From the NCBI GenBank assembly GCA_910585725.1, contig CAJUFA010000021.1, positions 1-57,101 of the forward strand: a stretch of DNA of 57,101 nucleotides, written 5' to 3'. This document shows, piece after piece, positions 1 to 8,073 of this stretch. The translations under genes were made by a program, and so were the position numbers. Below the pieces are notes generated by a model. That model searched no databases, had not been told where the DNA came from, and saw only the letters and a program-made list of their open reading frames with translations. This DNA comes from an uncultured Dorea sp. Its GTDB lineage: Bacteria; Bacillota; Clostridia; Lachnospirales; Lachnospiraceae. Numbering within the stretch: position 1 is the first letter of the stretch; every line of letters begins with the position of its first letter.

Positions 1-106
1 GAGTATATCACAACATGCACTTCTTTTCATTACGGTGTGTTTTGTATCGCTTACGGTTTTTCCTATATTCTGTTCATGCCCTTTGTATCAAATAAGCGGT
101 ATACAT
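1..106. other. Edge sequence with no recognised gene
   Basis: This AT-rich edge follows the point where the recombinase stub loses similarity to its family. A minus-strand frame stays open to the window edge, but I recognise nothing in it, so its identity is unknown. It may be remaining mobile-element DNA. Confidence 0.4.
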
Positions 107-256
107 TTCCGTGAAATGGGTCGGGTTTGGAAAACCGTTGCGGCGGGCGTAATCTTCCAGCATGGATTTTTGGTTACTGATAGAATTGGATTCCCCGTTC
201 AATTCATCGTCACGGCTCAATCTCTCGTATAATGGAGTGATTTTGGTTTTCGTCAT
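107..256 (-). pseudogene. 5' stub of a large serine recombinase
   Basis: The N-terminus (MTKTKITPLYERLSRDDEL, then SNSISNQ and LEDYARRNGF) is the resolvase-domain start of large serine recombinases found on integrative and mobilisable elements of gut Clostridia. The catalytic serine is the S in ERLSRDDE. Similarity holds to about residue 49 (PTHFT); intact relatives continue with an aspartate- and glycine-rich segment. Here eleven unrelated residues and a stop follow, so the rest of the catalytic domain and the zinc-ribbon and coiled-coil C-terminus are missing. A good ribosome site (AAGGAGG) precedes the ATG. It is a decayed end of an element and is probably inactive. Confidence 0.8.
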
Positions 257-278
257 AGCGTCTGCCTCCTTACATGAA

Positions 279-347
279 ATATGCTCTAAATGAGTTCTTC
301 ACTAACCATGAGAAAATCTCGTGATTAAGAAGTCATTTAGAGCATAT
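279..347. repeat. 69-bp imperfect palindrome at the element/hsdM junction
   Basis: Arms 279-299 and 327-347 are inverted repeats matching at 20 of 21 positions. The 27-nt centre holds a second small palindrome (GAGA-AAA-TCTC). The outer edge abuts exactly the last recognisable hsdM codon (348-350), and the other side lies about 20 bp before the recombinase start. No T-run follows, so it is a poor terminator. It could be the end of the integrated element or a separate tiny inverted-repeat insertion. Confidence 0.75.
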
Positions 348-1191
348 ATCACCTAAAACATCTGTATCTGTATTCAATAAATCTGCTTTATCAATTTCTT
401 TTAACAGACTGGCAATTGTATCACTTTGCTTTTGATCACCCGTTCCCAAGCGATTGGAATACAAATCAATATCTGTAAATAAATCCGCAAATAATGGATC
501 ACTTTGTTCGATATTATTAAATGTAGAACGACACATTGTCGTATCCATAAACAACAAATTAAAATCTCCATGTCCAAGTAGGTAAACTGCATGTTCTTAT
601 CGCTAATGGAGTGTGCCATAAAGCTGCAAAAGTTGCAAGGATAAACAAGCTGCTACGCAGTCCTTGCAACTCCAGCATCTTTATGTATGAGTATAGACAA
701 GCGATTAAGAACTATTATGCTATCGCCTTTACGTATCTGATGTTTTGTGCTTTAATAATCTGCATTTAAAGAAAATAATTTGTTGCGATCGTGTTTTTTT
801 GGCTACCGTAAAAAGTTGCTCTACAATTAAATGCCTTTTGTAATTGCTCACGGTTAAAAGCATTATTTCGCGCTGCCTCCGCAAAATTTGTGTAAGTTAA
901 TTCCGGTTCAATCACATAATGACAAGATGATTTTATTTCATCTTTCAATTCTTCTGCACTTTCATCTTTCAAAGCATCAATATACGCATTCAAAGCAATT
1001 TTTAATGTTTCTGGTTTTTCATCATAAATCAAATCATAGACCTTTATTAAAAAAGAATCTGATAAATACTTATAAAAAACAATCCCTAAAAGATAGTCTT
1101 TATATTCATTTGCATCCATTTTTGAACGTAATATATCTGCTCCGCTCCATAATACGCTAATCAAATCTTTACTGTTTTCCTGCTCCGCCAT
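348..1191 (-). pseudogene. hsdM: Type I restriction-modification DNA methylase HsdM, interrupted and truncated
   Basis: The first piece (1191 down to 826) starts MAEQENSKDLISVLWSGADI and has the HsdM N-terminal helical domain through EQLQKAFN. The second piece (521 down to 348) resumes at FNNIEQSDPLFADLF and reaches ADLLNTDTDVLGD, just before the methylase catalytic domain. Between them sits a 304-bp insertion with a duplicated target. After GD the reading runs into a palindrome, and the AdoMet-binding and NPPF motifs are absent. Start 1191 is chosen because GGAG lies 9 bp upstream and the family usually begins there. No hsdR or hsdS is nearby. It cannot make an active methylase. Confidence 0.85.
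522..825. mobile_element. 304-bp MITE-like insertion inside hsdM
   Basis: The ends are imperfect terminal inverted repeats. Both begin TGTAGA, then share C, AC, TT, GTA, CCA and AAA blocks, and close with a perfect inverted 10-mer CAACAAATTA (552-561 and complement of 776-785). ATTAAA occurs directly before it (516-521) and directly after it (826-831), extending to ATTAAATG if the element is taken as 302 bp. This is a 6- to 8-bp target duplication. Removing the insert restores the hsdM frame (AFNNIEQ). An inner 11-bp inverted repeat lies at 631-641/661-671. No transposase can be seen, so it is non-autonomous; its family is unassigned. Confidence 0.8.
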
Positions 1192-1226
1192 TCTATTATT
1201 CTCCATACTATGTCTGCTATTTTGTT

Positions 1227-2927
1227 CTAATCTTGTCCTTTCCCAAACCGCACCTCGCAATCCTTTCGGAAAAATGATATCCCATAACAATCAATCTTAC
1301 GATATCCTTCCGCACGCAGTTCTTCCATATATCTTTTATCATATATTTGCTGCAACGCCTTTTCTGCATCATTTTCCAAATCATCGATCGAACCAGATAC
1401 TTTCAATTCTAAAACGAATGATCTTCCTCTAAGAGACGGGCTTTTCACCAGAATATCAGAACGACCATTTCCCATTTCACGATTCGATTTTACCAGATAA
1501 TTCTCACTCTGGTTCAATATTCCTGTTAGAAAACCATGATAAAAGTTTTCTGCACTGTCGTAGAAACTAATGGTACGAAAGAGCTGACCATTTAATATAT
1601 CCGTCATCTTCTGGGCATCCCCCTCTTCCATTGCCAGATACAGATCATGAAAATCTTCTTTCTTTATAACAGCTTTCAGCCAATTCAGAATCGTATTTTG
1701 ATAAATTGTTTTTACTTCTATATTAGGTATACGTGTTCGTAAAAAGATAGAAGATTCCTTAAAATATTCACTCTCTTTTGTAAGATACCCTGTAAAATAG
1801 AGAAAATTCCACAAGTTCTCTCCGTTACTATACATATCCTCATAGGTAACTTCTCCATGAACTTGGATGTCTAAAGTTCCTCCCTCTAAGAGTCTTTCAA
1901 TCTGTCCTTTTGTTTCTCGGTCAGCTCTGACTATCAACTCTTTTATAATGTCGTTTGAACTGGTATTAATCCAATACGGATGTGGAAATGCGTTTACATC
2001 TGCATACAAATCATACATAAAATTGATTACGCTCCATGGATTATAAACTTCCGTATCCCCAAATAAATAGCCGTCATACCATTCTCTCATCGTCGGGAAA
2101 CGGCTTTCTACTTTGTAATAGGCCATCACCTGCTGTACTTCTGCTTCTGTAAATCCAAAATGTTCACTATATCTCTGATCAAGTATAGATATAATTTTAA
2201 AATGATTAAGTCCAGTAAATATACTCTCCTTTGAAATCCTCAGGCACCCGGTAATAACAGCAAACTGCAAATAATTATTCGTCTTCAGCGCTGATTCAAA
2301 TAATGAACGGATAAAATCCACCATTTTCCCATAAAATCCTCTAAAATAAGCATTCTCAAGCGGCGCATCATATTCATCTATCAGAATAACCGTTTTTTTA
2401 TCTGTCGCTTCGTAAAGACATTTACTTAAGAACTCTAACGCTCCGGAATAATCATCATATTCTGCCTTTCGGTCGGCAATTTTCTCAAACAGTTTCTTAT
2501 CCTCTCCACTAATTTTCTCGCTCGTCAATATATACTGATGTCTCTGGTATTCGTCTGCAATTGCTCTTTTCATCTTACCATACGAGGATTCAAAAGTGGG
2601 TTGCTTTGCCGATTTCAGCGTTAAATCAATAACCGGATAGTTTCCCATATATTGCGTATATGTTTCGCCTTGTGCCATAATCTTTAAGCCTTGAAAGAGC
2701 GATTGATTCTCCTCATTTTTCTTCGCATCCCCTGTATCCTCAAAAAAGTACCGGAGCATACTTAAATTCAATGTCTTTCCAAATCTCCTTGGACGTGTAA
2801 ACAGATTTACTTCTCCTTTTAAATCCAGCAATTCTTTGATAAACATTGTCTTATCTATATAGCAATAACCATCTTTTATTATTTTTTCAAAATTATCAAC
2901 ACCTATTGGTAATGCCTTCTTAATCAA
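1227..2927 (-). CDS. AAA-ATPase-like protein with PD-(D/E)XK nuclease domain (PF09820/PF08011 type)
   Basis: The N-terminus LPIGVDNFEKII followed by YIDKTMFIKELL is the hallmark of the AAA-ATPase_like family. A Walker-A-like RPRRFGKT follows near residue 45, and a Walker-B-like VILIDEYDAP near residue 180. The C-terminal domain has GRSDILV followed by FVLELKVS, the D...ExK arrangement of PD-(D/E)XK nucleases (PDDEXK_9). These proteins are abundant in gut anaerobes, often in many copies; no reaction is established. TTG 2927 is taken as start because AGGTGG lies before it and the protein then opens like its relatives; ATG at 2951 or 2978 is possible. It ends 35 bp before the hsdM start. Confidence 0.8.
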   Translation of the reverse strand: MIKKALPIGVDNFEKIIKDGYCYIDKTMFIKELLDLKGEVNLFTRPRRFGKTLNLSMLRYFFEDTGDAKKNEENQSLFQGLKIMAQGETYTQYMGNYPVIDLTLKSAKQPTFESSYGKMKRAIADEYQRHQYILTSEKISGEDKKLFEKIADRKAEYDDYSGALEFLSKCLYEATDKKTVILIDEYDAPLENAYFRGFYGKMVDFIRSLFESALKTNNYLQFAVITGCLRISKESIFTGLNHFKIISILDQRYSEHFGFTEAEVQQVMAYYKVESRFPTMREWYDGYLFGDTEVYNPWSVINFMYDLYADVNAFPHPYWINTSSNDIIKELIVRADRETKGQIERLLEGGTLDIQVHGEVTYEDMYSNGENLWNFLYFTGYLTKESEYFKESSIFLRTRIPNIEVKTIYQNTILNWLKAVIKKEDFHDLYLAMEEGDAQKMTDILNGQLFRTISFYDSAENFYHGFLTGILNQSENYLVKSNREMGNGRSDILVKSPSLRGRSFVLELKVSGSIDDLENDAEKALQQIYDKRYMEELRAEGYRKIDCYGISFFRKDCEVRFGKGQD

Positions 2928-3110
2928 TGCCACCCCCCACCTATTCTTCATATTATAACCCATCCATTTCCATTTCACAATTGGTTTCCTTTGAATAACA
3001 ACAAAGCCACCTCCTGAATACTGTCGTATTCCCAGAGATGGCTCATGATATCTATTTGATTTGTATAATAAGCGATTTCTACTACCCGCTCATTATATTC
3101 TTTCATACAA

Positions 3111-3150
3111 AACCCCTGCACTCATTGTTCTTACAATGTATGCAGGGGTT
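3111..3150 (-). terminator. Hairpin terminator candidate after the phosphoesterase
   Basis: AACCCCTGCA pairs with TGCAGGGGTT, and an inner CATTGT pairs with ACAATG. On the minus strand the stem is followed by TTTTGTATG, a modest U-rich tail. It lies between the phosphoesterase stop and the ATPase gene. Confidence 0.5.
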
Positions 3151-3217
3151 TACTCTCGTATTACCGAAGAATATGATTAACTTTATCCTTTCCACACGAT
3201 TTTATGGAAGCGTCGTC

Positions 3218-3961
3218 TTAATGGATCCTTATAATCTGTTCATAAAGTAATATCTCTTTGCTGTTAACATTCATATTATCATGGTAATGTCCAAAAAACC
3301 ATTTCCTGTATCTGCACATCTCCTTGATCTTTTCAAAATAACGCGTCAGAATATCCGGCTGATACGTTCCTTTAGATATCCTATCCTGCGTACTGGTGGC
3401 ACAGCAGTGGGAAATGATATAATCAACACTCCAATTATTCCGGATCAAATTGCGCAGTCCTTCCGCCAGTTCCTCTTCTTCCGGCATCTCCTCTTTCCAC
3501 CAGCTGACATGGTTAATACGGTAAAGCTCTTGATTCTTATCTAATCTCTTTCTTTTCGCTCTGAATCTCGGATCAGACGTCTCTAATATACCTCCGGATA
3601 TATCACGGCTCTTTGCTCCTCCAAATGTAAATATCTTTAATCCTTCTAATTCATAGATCTGCCCTCTCATCAAATGAATAACCGAGGGCTCGATATATTG
3701 GACGTTCCCGCCATGCCACTTTGCAACCTTTTGCTTTTTCAAAAGATCAAAGTTCTCATGATTGCCGTCTATCCAGAGAGTCGTGAACGGTTTACTGTCC
3801 AGCCATTTCATCCAATACTTTTGCTCTTTCGATTCATCCCAGTACCCAAAATCTCCGCATATAATGACATAATCATCTTTACTCATTTCTTTCTGCTCCG
3901 GGAAGATCTCCGCGGCAAACCGACGGTAATTTCCGTGGCAGTCTCCGGTAGCATAAATCAT
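3218..3961 (-). CDS. Calcineurin-like metallophosphoesterase
   Basis: The metal-binding motifs are in the usual order: GDCHGN near residue 6, GDFGYWD near 35, GNHEN near 70, SHCC in the C-terminal third and GHYH near the end. Together they form the two-metal site of calcineurin-like phosphoesterases. No signal peptide or membrane segment is seen, so it is cytoplasmic; the substrate is unknown. ATG 3961 has G-rich ribosome-site sequence upstream and puts the first motif at the N-terminus, as is usual; a TTG at 3979 is the longer alternative. It follows the trigger-factor-like lipoprotein gene by 24 bp, so the two are probably cotranscribed. Confidence 0.85.
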   Translation of the reverse strand: MIYATGDCHGNYRRFAAEIFPEQKEMSKDDYVIICGDFGYWDESKEQKYWMKWLDSKPFTTLWIDGNHENFDLLKKQKVAKWHGGNVQYIEPSVIHLMRGQIYELEGLKIFTFGGAKSRDISGGILETSDPRFRAKRKRLDKNQELYRINHVSWWKEEMPEEEELAEGLRNLIRNNWSVDYIISHCCATSTQDRISKGTYQPDILTRYFEKIKEMCRYRKWFFGHYHDNMNVNSKEILLYEQIIRIH

Positions 3962-3985
3962 ATCCCCCGATCCCCCCAAGATACC

Positions 3986-5041
3986 TTATTCTTTCGCTAC
4001 TTGTACGCTATGCTCCTTTAACCAATCTCTGACCATATTATTTAACGCCATATCTTTCAGCTCCTCTTCCTCTATAACTTCTTTAAGAGCCTCCACATCT
4101 TCATATCCATATTCTGCCGCAATCGTCTTAACCTGCTCCTCGTACTCCTTATCGCCGATCTTGATCTTCTCTTTACTTGCGATCGCTTCCGTCACCATAC
4201 TCTGCTTAAGGCTGGACTTTGCAACGTCTTCCACCTGTTTTTCAAACTCCTCCACGCTACAGCCCATCTGCTCCTTAATATAGGTCTCATAATCCTTACC
4301 GACATACTCTGCCATCGACTTATATTGCTCAATCAAAGAGTCGGAGATTTCTTTTATCTCATCTTCCGGATACTTCTTAATCTCCGTATTATCCAGCACC
4401 TTCTGCCAAACTGCCTGATTGACCTGATCTTCATAGTTCTCCGTATTATCCGCGTCTAACTGTTTCTTCACTTCTTCTCTATATTCTTCTACATTCTCTG
4501 ACTTTTTTGAAACACTTCTCACAAAATTATCTGACAATTCAGGAAGAGACGATTTTGCAATACTCTTGACCGTAATCGTAAATACAACGTCCTTGCCTGC
4601 AACTTCCGCGCTCGGATAATCATCCGGGAACTTTCCGGGCCAATCATACGTCTCGCCGATGCCATGGCCTATCACGCTGTCTTCGAATCCTTCAATAAAC
4701 ACGCCGGAACCTATGGTTAACGGATAGTCCGTTGCAGAACCGCCTTCAAATTCCTGACCGTCTATCTTTCCCGTAAAATCAATCGTAGCGGTATCCCCCT
4801 CTTCGACCGGCCGGTCTGTTATCTCTTCCTGGGTCGCATTCATCTGAAGCGTCGTCTGAATCGCTCCTTCTACCTCTTCATCTGTAGCTTCAACCGGTTT
4901 ATCCACCTCAGGAATCTCCACTCCCTTATATACAGAAATGCTCAAAGCATCTGTCTCCAATCCTTTACTTCCCGAACACCCTGCCAGCATCGCCGCCGAC
5001 GCAAGTATTCCTGTTAACAACATCATAACTCTTTTTTTCAT
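3986..5041 (-). CDS. Trigger-factor-like lipoprotein with FKBP-type PPIase domain
   Basis: A lipoprotein signal ends in LAGC (Cys22), so the mature protein should be anchored outside the membrane. Residues about 75-160 match the FKBP-type domain of trigger factor (EEGDTATIDFTGKIDG, then LTIGSGVFIEGFED). The remainder resembles the helical trigger-factor C-terminal domain. The ribosome-binding N-terminal domain of cytoplasmic Tig is missing and is replaced by the signal and a short linker. I infer an extracytoplasmic prolyl isomerase/foldase, like PrsA in role but not in family. A sigma-A promoter is visible upstream. Confidence 0.85.
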   Translation of the reverse strand: MKKRVMMLLTGILASAAMLAGCSGSKGLETDALSISVYKGVEIPEVDKPVEATDEEVEGAIQTTLQMNATQEEITDRPVEEGDTATIDFTGKIDGQEFEGGSATDYPLTIGSGVFIEGFEDSVIGHGIGETYDWPGKFPDDYPSAEVAGKDVVFTITVKSIAKSSLPELSDNFVRSVSKKSENVEEYREEVKKQLDADNTENYEDQVNQAVWQKVLDNTEIKKYPEDEIKEISDSLIEQYKSMAEYVGKDYETYIKEQMGCSVEEFEKQVEDVAKSSLKQSMVTEAIASKEKIKIGDKEYEEQVKTIAAEYGYEDVEALKEVIEEEELKDMALNNMVRDWLKEHSVQVAKE

Positions 5042-5090
5042 ATTAACTCACACCTCGTAAAAATTATTCTTTCAAAATACATACCTCTAT

Positions 5091-5119
5091 GTTATAACAC
5101 ATTTGCTTTCTCTTTACAA
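5091..5119 (-). promoter_or_regulatory. Sigma-A promoter of the trigger-factor-like gene
   Basis: On the minus strand, TTGTAA (5119-5114) and TATAAC (5096-5091) are 17 bp apart, about 50 bp before the start codon. Confidence 0.65.
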
Positions 5120-5163
5120 GGACGCATATCTGAAAGAAATGATTTTAAGAATAATTTTAGTAT

Positions 5164-6639
5164 CTACAATACTGGTGAAAAAAGTCTGCAGAACTGTTCC
5201 TTGATCCGAAGTATCAGATCCCTCTGCTCATATTTCTTCCGCGTAACCAGGGTACTCTTCATAATGTCATTTTCGAATGCTTCCATCAGCTTCTCCGTAG
5301 TTCTCGCGCTGTAAACCACTGCGTTTACTTCAAAATTCAAGCTGAAACTCCGAATATCCATATTCGCGGTTCCCATACAGGTAACCAGACCGTCGACACA
5401 CATACATTTTGCATGGAGAAACCCGTTATCATAAGTATAGCATCTTGCCCCGGCTTCAATCATCTCTCCCAGATAGGAATAAGTCGCCCAATATACGAAT
5501 GGATGATCCGGCTTGCATGGAATCATGATCCGCACATCAATTCCTGACTTGGCGGCGATTATCAAAGCGTCCCTGATATCATCGTCCGGAATAAAATAAG
5601 GCGTCTGGATATAGATATTCTTCCTCGCCATATGAATCAGGCGCAGATAATTATCTCTGATCTCCTGACTGCTTGAATCCGGACCGCTTGAAATAATCTG
5701 CACCGGATCTCTGCCGCCCCGCACATAATCCGGAATTTCAAAAAGCCGATCCTCCAGGAAAAGATTTTCCCTGGCCGCATAATTCCAGTCCAGGACGAAC
5801 CGAACAGCTAACGAAGTCACCGCAGAACCTTCAATACAAATATGTGTGTCCCGCCAGTATCCGAACTTCTTATCCAGCCCCACGTATTCCCGTCCCACAT
5901 TGAACCCGCCTACGAATCCGATCCGTCCGTCTATGACCACGATCTTCCTGTGGTTACGGTAATTAATACGCAGCTGCAATTTGCCGAGCAAAGCCGGAAA
6001 AAACTCCGCCACCTTAATCCCTGCTTTCTTAAGCCTTGCCCAATCGGAACGGCGCATTCCCCTGCACCCCATACTGTCAAACAGGACGCGGATCTCCACT
6101 CCCTGTCTTGCCTTTCTCAGCAGCACTTCTTCAATCTCTTTCCACAGCTCGTCATTCTTTATAATATAGTACTGCACATGGATATAATTCCTGGCATGTT
6201 CCATCTCTGAGATCAATGCCTGGAACTTCTCCCTGCCGTCCGTAAATATTCTGATATCATTATTGTCCGTCAGAACTGCTTCCCCTTCATTTAGATTATA
6301 TAGTATCAATCTCTTGAACCGCTCCAGCTCCGGATCACGAAGCCTTAATTTTTTTCGATAGATTGATTCCTCCTGCCTGCGAACTGCATATTTAATCTCC
6401 CCTTCTATTTCCTTCATCTTGAACATCCGCTCTTTTCGGAAATTCTGCCCCAGAAGCAAATACAACACAAATCCCAATATCGGAACAAAGTACAGCAACA
6501 AAAGCCACGCCCAGACAGTCGTGGGATTCCTTCGCCGAAAGAAGATAATTATCAGCGAAAATATAATATTTATGACGAAGAGATGCTCCATCATCCATCG
6601 ATATATCGTGAGAAATCCTTCTCCCGCTATCTCTAACAT
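5164..6639 (-). CDS. cls: Cardiolipin synthase (phospholipase D family)
   Basis: Two N-terminal membrane helices (residues about 15-65) are followed by two PLD catalytic HKD motifs, HRKIVVIDG...GGFN and HAKCMCVDG...GTAN. The layout and size (about 491 aa) are typical of bacterial cardiolipin synthase, which joins two phosphatidylglycerols into cardiolipin and glycerol at the membrane. Start 6639 is chosen because AGGAGG stands 8 bp upstream; the upstream in-frame extension reads through the promoter and is not coding. It is a single gene with its own promoter and a palindrome over the -10 box. Confidence 0.93.
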   Translation of the reverse strand: MLEIAGEGFLTIYRWMMEHLFVINIIFSLIIIFFRRRNPTTVWAWLLLLYFVPILGFVLYLLLGQNFRKERMFKMKEIEGEIKYAVRRQEESIYRKKLRLRDPELERFKRLILYNLNEGEAVLTDNNDIRIFTDGREKFQALISEMEHARNYIHVQYYIIKNDELWKEIEEVLLRKARQGVEIRVLFDSMGCRGMRRSDWARLKKAGIKVAEFFPALLGKLQLRINYRNHRKIVVIDGRIGFVGGFNVGREYVGLDKKFGYWRDTHICIEGSAVTSLAVRFVLDWNYAARENLFLEDRLFEIPDYVRGGRDPVQIISSGPDSSSQEIRDNYLRLIHMARKNIYIQTPYFIPDDDIRDALIIAAKSGIDVRIMIPCKPDHPFVYWATYSYLGEMIEAGARCYTYDNGFLHAKCMCVDGLVTCMGTANMDIRSFSLNFEVNAVVYSARTTEKLMEAFENDIMKSTLVTRKKYEQRDLILRIKEQFCRLFSPVL

Positions 6640-6662
6640 CCAATAACCTCCTGTTGATATGA

Positions 6663-6698
6663 TTTGTCTATTATACATGATAGACAAACATACGTCTA
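6663..6698 (-). promoter_or_regulatory. cls promoter overlapped by an operator-like palindrome
   Basis: On the minus strand, TAGACG (6698-6693) and TATAAT (6675-6670) are 17 bp apart. A perfect 9-bp inverted repeat, TTTGTCTAT (6663-6671) and ATAGACAAA (6680-6688), covers the -10 box and part of the spacer. Its position suits a repressor site; the regulator is unknown. Confidence 0.6.
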
Positions 6699-6750
6699 GT
6701 ATACTGACACATTTACTTTCAGTCACTACGCTGGAGCAGAGCATACAAAA

Positions 6751-6780
6751 AGAAGAAGCATTTTATTCCGTGCTTCTTCT
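6751..6780 (-). terminator. Rho-independent terminator
   Basis: AGAAGAAGCA pairs with TGCTTCTTCT. Read on the minus strand the stem is followed by a T-rich tail (complement of CAAAAA). It ends the 6790-7761 gene. Confidence 0.7.
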
Positions 6781-6789
6781 CCGCCGCCG

Positions 6790-7761
6790 CTAAGCCTTTA
6801 AATTTCCTAATAATGTCTGTACATCAGACGCCATCTGGCTCATCTTCCTGTAATTCGCGTATTGAGCCTGCCTCTGCCCTCTGACCACAACCTCAGCGCC
6901 GTAAGCAGACAACTCCGCCGCCAATCTGTCCCCTATAGTAGGTTCCTTCGGCTTTTTTTTCTTCAACTTTTCTTCAAGTATCTTCTTAATCAGATAGTCC
7001 AATTCTTTCAAAAGATCAGTCGCCCTCTTTGATAAATCCCGGAACTCCTTCATATTCTCGTCGACTTCTTCGTCTTCTCCGTCTCCCGGGACGCCGGTCA
7101 CCTCCCCTGCAGACGGATCCTTCTGCATCTCTTCCTTTGCGATTTGCATAGATACATTCTTCACGAGTTCTTCGAACGTCTTCTCAACCGCGCTTAACTC
7201 TTCCTCCATGGACATCTTGCGGTAACGTACAGTATGTCCGTCTATCTCGAACTCAACGCCGCTGAAATCATCTCCGGTACTGGAATCCATAGTCCAGACC
7301 TCTCTCGTACCATTGGCATATCCGTCCATGATCTTATCCCGTTCCGCCAGATATGCCGCTGCCAGGCTCTCGGCATGGCTCCTTATATCCCGGTCCTCAT
7401 ATGCCGCCAGTTTCTCCTTATATTTGCCCGCCATCTCGTTATATAATCTGGTACTCACGCCATCCTCACTGGTACTGTCAAGTCTCTGCAATATGTATGT
7501 CCGGCAGAGCCCGTCCATCAAAGATAATCCGTCCCCCACAGAATATCCCGCTGATGAACTCAGATCTGACATCTGGTCCCTCATATAGTTCATCCCTTCT
7601 TTGGAGATATCGACCTGGTCCGTGGATGCAGCACGTTGTTGTTCCACAAATTTATCTGCAAATTCTACGATCTTTGTTCCGTTCTGAAAAATCTTAACCT
7701 GTGAATTATTCCAGACATTCAACTTATCCAAAAGAAATGTATAATCACCATATATCTTCAT
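6790..7761 (-). CDS. Uncharacterised helical protein
   Basis: I do not recognise this family. The product is about 323 aa, charged and mostly helical, with no signal peptide or membrane segment. An acidic linker (GDGEDEEVDENMKEF) separates the first two thirds from a lysine-rich stretch (KKILEEKLKKKKPKEPT) and a tail rich in Gln, Ala and Met. ATG 7761 has GGGAGAG upstream; ATG 7794 is possible. It sits alone with its own terminator and is transcribed towards cls. Confidence 0.65.
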   Translation of the reverse strand: MKIYGDYTFLLDKLNVWNNSQVKIFQNGTKIVEFADKFVEQQRAASTDQVDISKEGMNYMRDQMSDLSSSAGYSVGDGLSLMDGLCRTYILQRLDSTSEDGVSTRLYNEMAGKYKEKLAAYEDRDIRSHAESLAAAYLAERDKIMDGYANGTREVWTMDSSTGDDFSGVEFEIDGHTVRYRKMSMEEELSAVEKTFEELVKNVSMQIAKEEMQKDPSAGEVTGVPGDGEDEEVDENMKEFRDLSKRATDLLKELDYLIKKILEEKLKKKKPKEPTIGDRLAAELSAYGAEVVVRGQRQAQYANYRKMSQMASDVQTLLGNLKA

Positions 7762-8073
7762 ATCTTCACTCTCTCCCGCCTGATTATTGCGCATATCCCC
7801 GCACTCTTCTGCCGCACATCATAATATCGTTATACTATCTTATTATTAAGTATATCGGCTGAATTTTCTAAAAAGTTAAGGAACAATTCACACCCACGCC
7901 AGATTCTATAAAGCTTTTATTCTATGACGGTGTGAATCGCAATAACTTAAGTTCATAGATATGTGAATCAAATCTCTTGCACTTGCCCCCAAAGAATGAT
8001 ACAATGTATTTCGTAAAATACATGAGATCACACAAGATCAAAATAGAAATATATAAAATACAGGAGGTTCACC
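7762..8073. other. Divergent intergenic region
   Basis: Besides the plus-strand promoter listed separately, this 310-bp gap holds a perfect 9-bp inverted repeat ATTCACACC (7886-7894) / GGTGTGAAT (7929-7937). Its 34-nt loop is too long for a simple terminator, and it may be an operator pair. No small gene is evident. Confidence 0.4.
7977..8005 (+). promoter_or_regulatory. Sigma-A promoter of the 150-aa membrane protein
   Basis: TTGCAC (7977-7982) and TACAAT (8000-8005) are 17 bp apart and lie about 70 bp before the GTG start. Confidence 0.65.

Noticed and set aside
279..347. Rho-independent terminator
   Set aside because: The stem is strong but no T-run follows on either strand, and it sits exactly at a gene break.
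401..619. Separate small protein gene on the minus strand
   Set aside because: It spans the insertion end and runs out of frame through the hsdM fragment; no ribosome site or recognisable protein.
3674..4021. Plus-strand protein opposite the phosphoesterase
   Set aside because: Antisense shadow of two well-supported genes; its sequence shows no domain.
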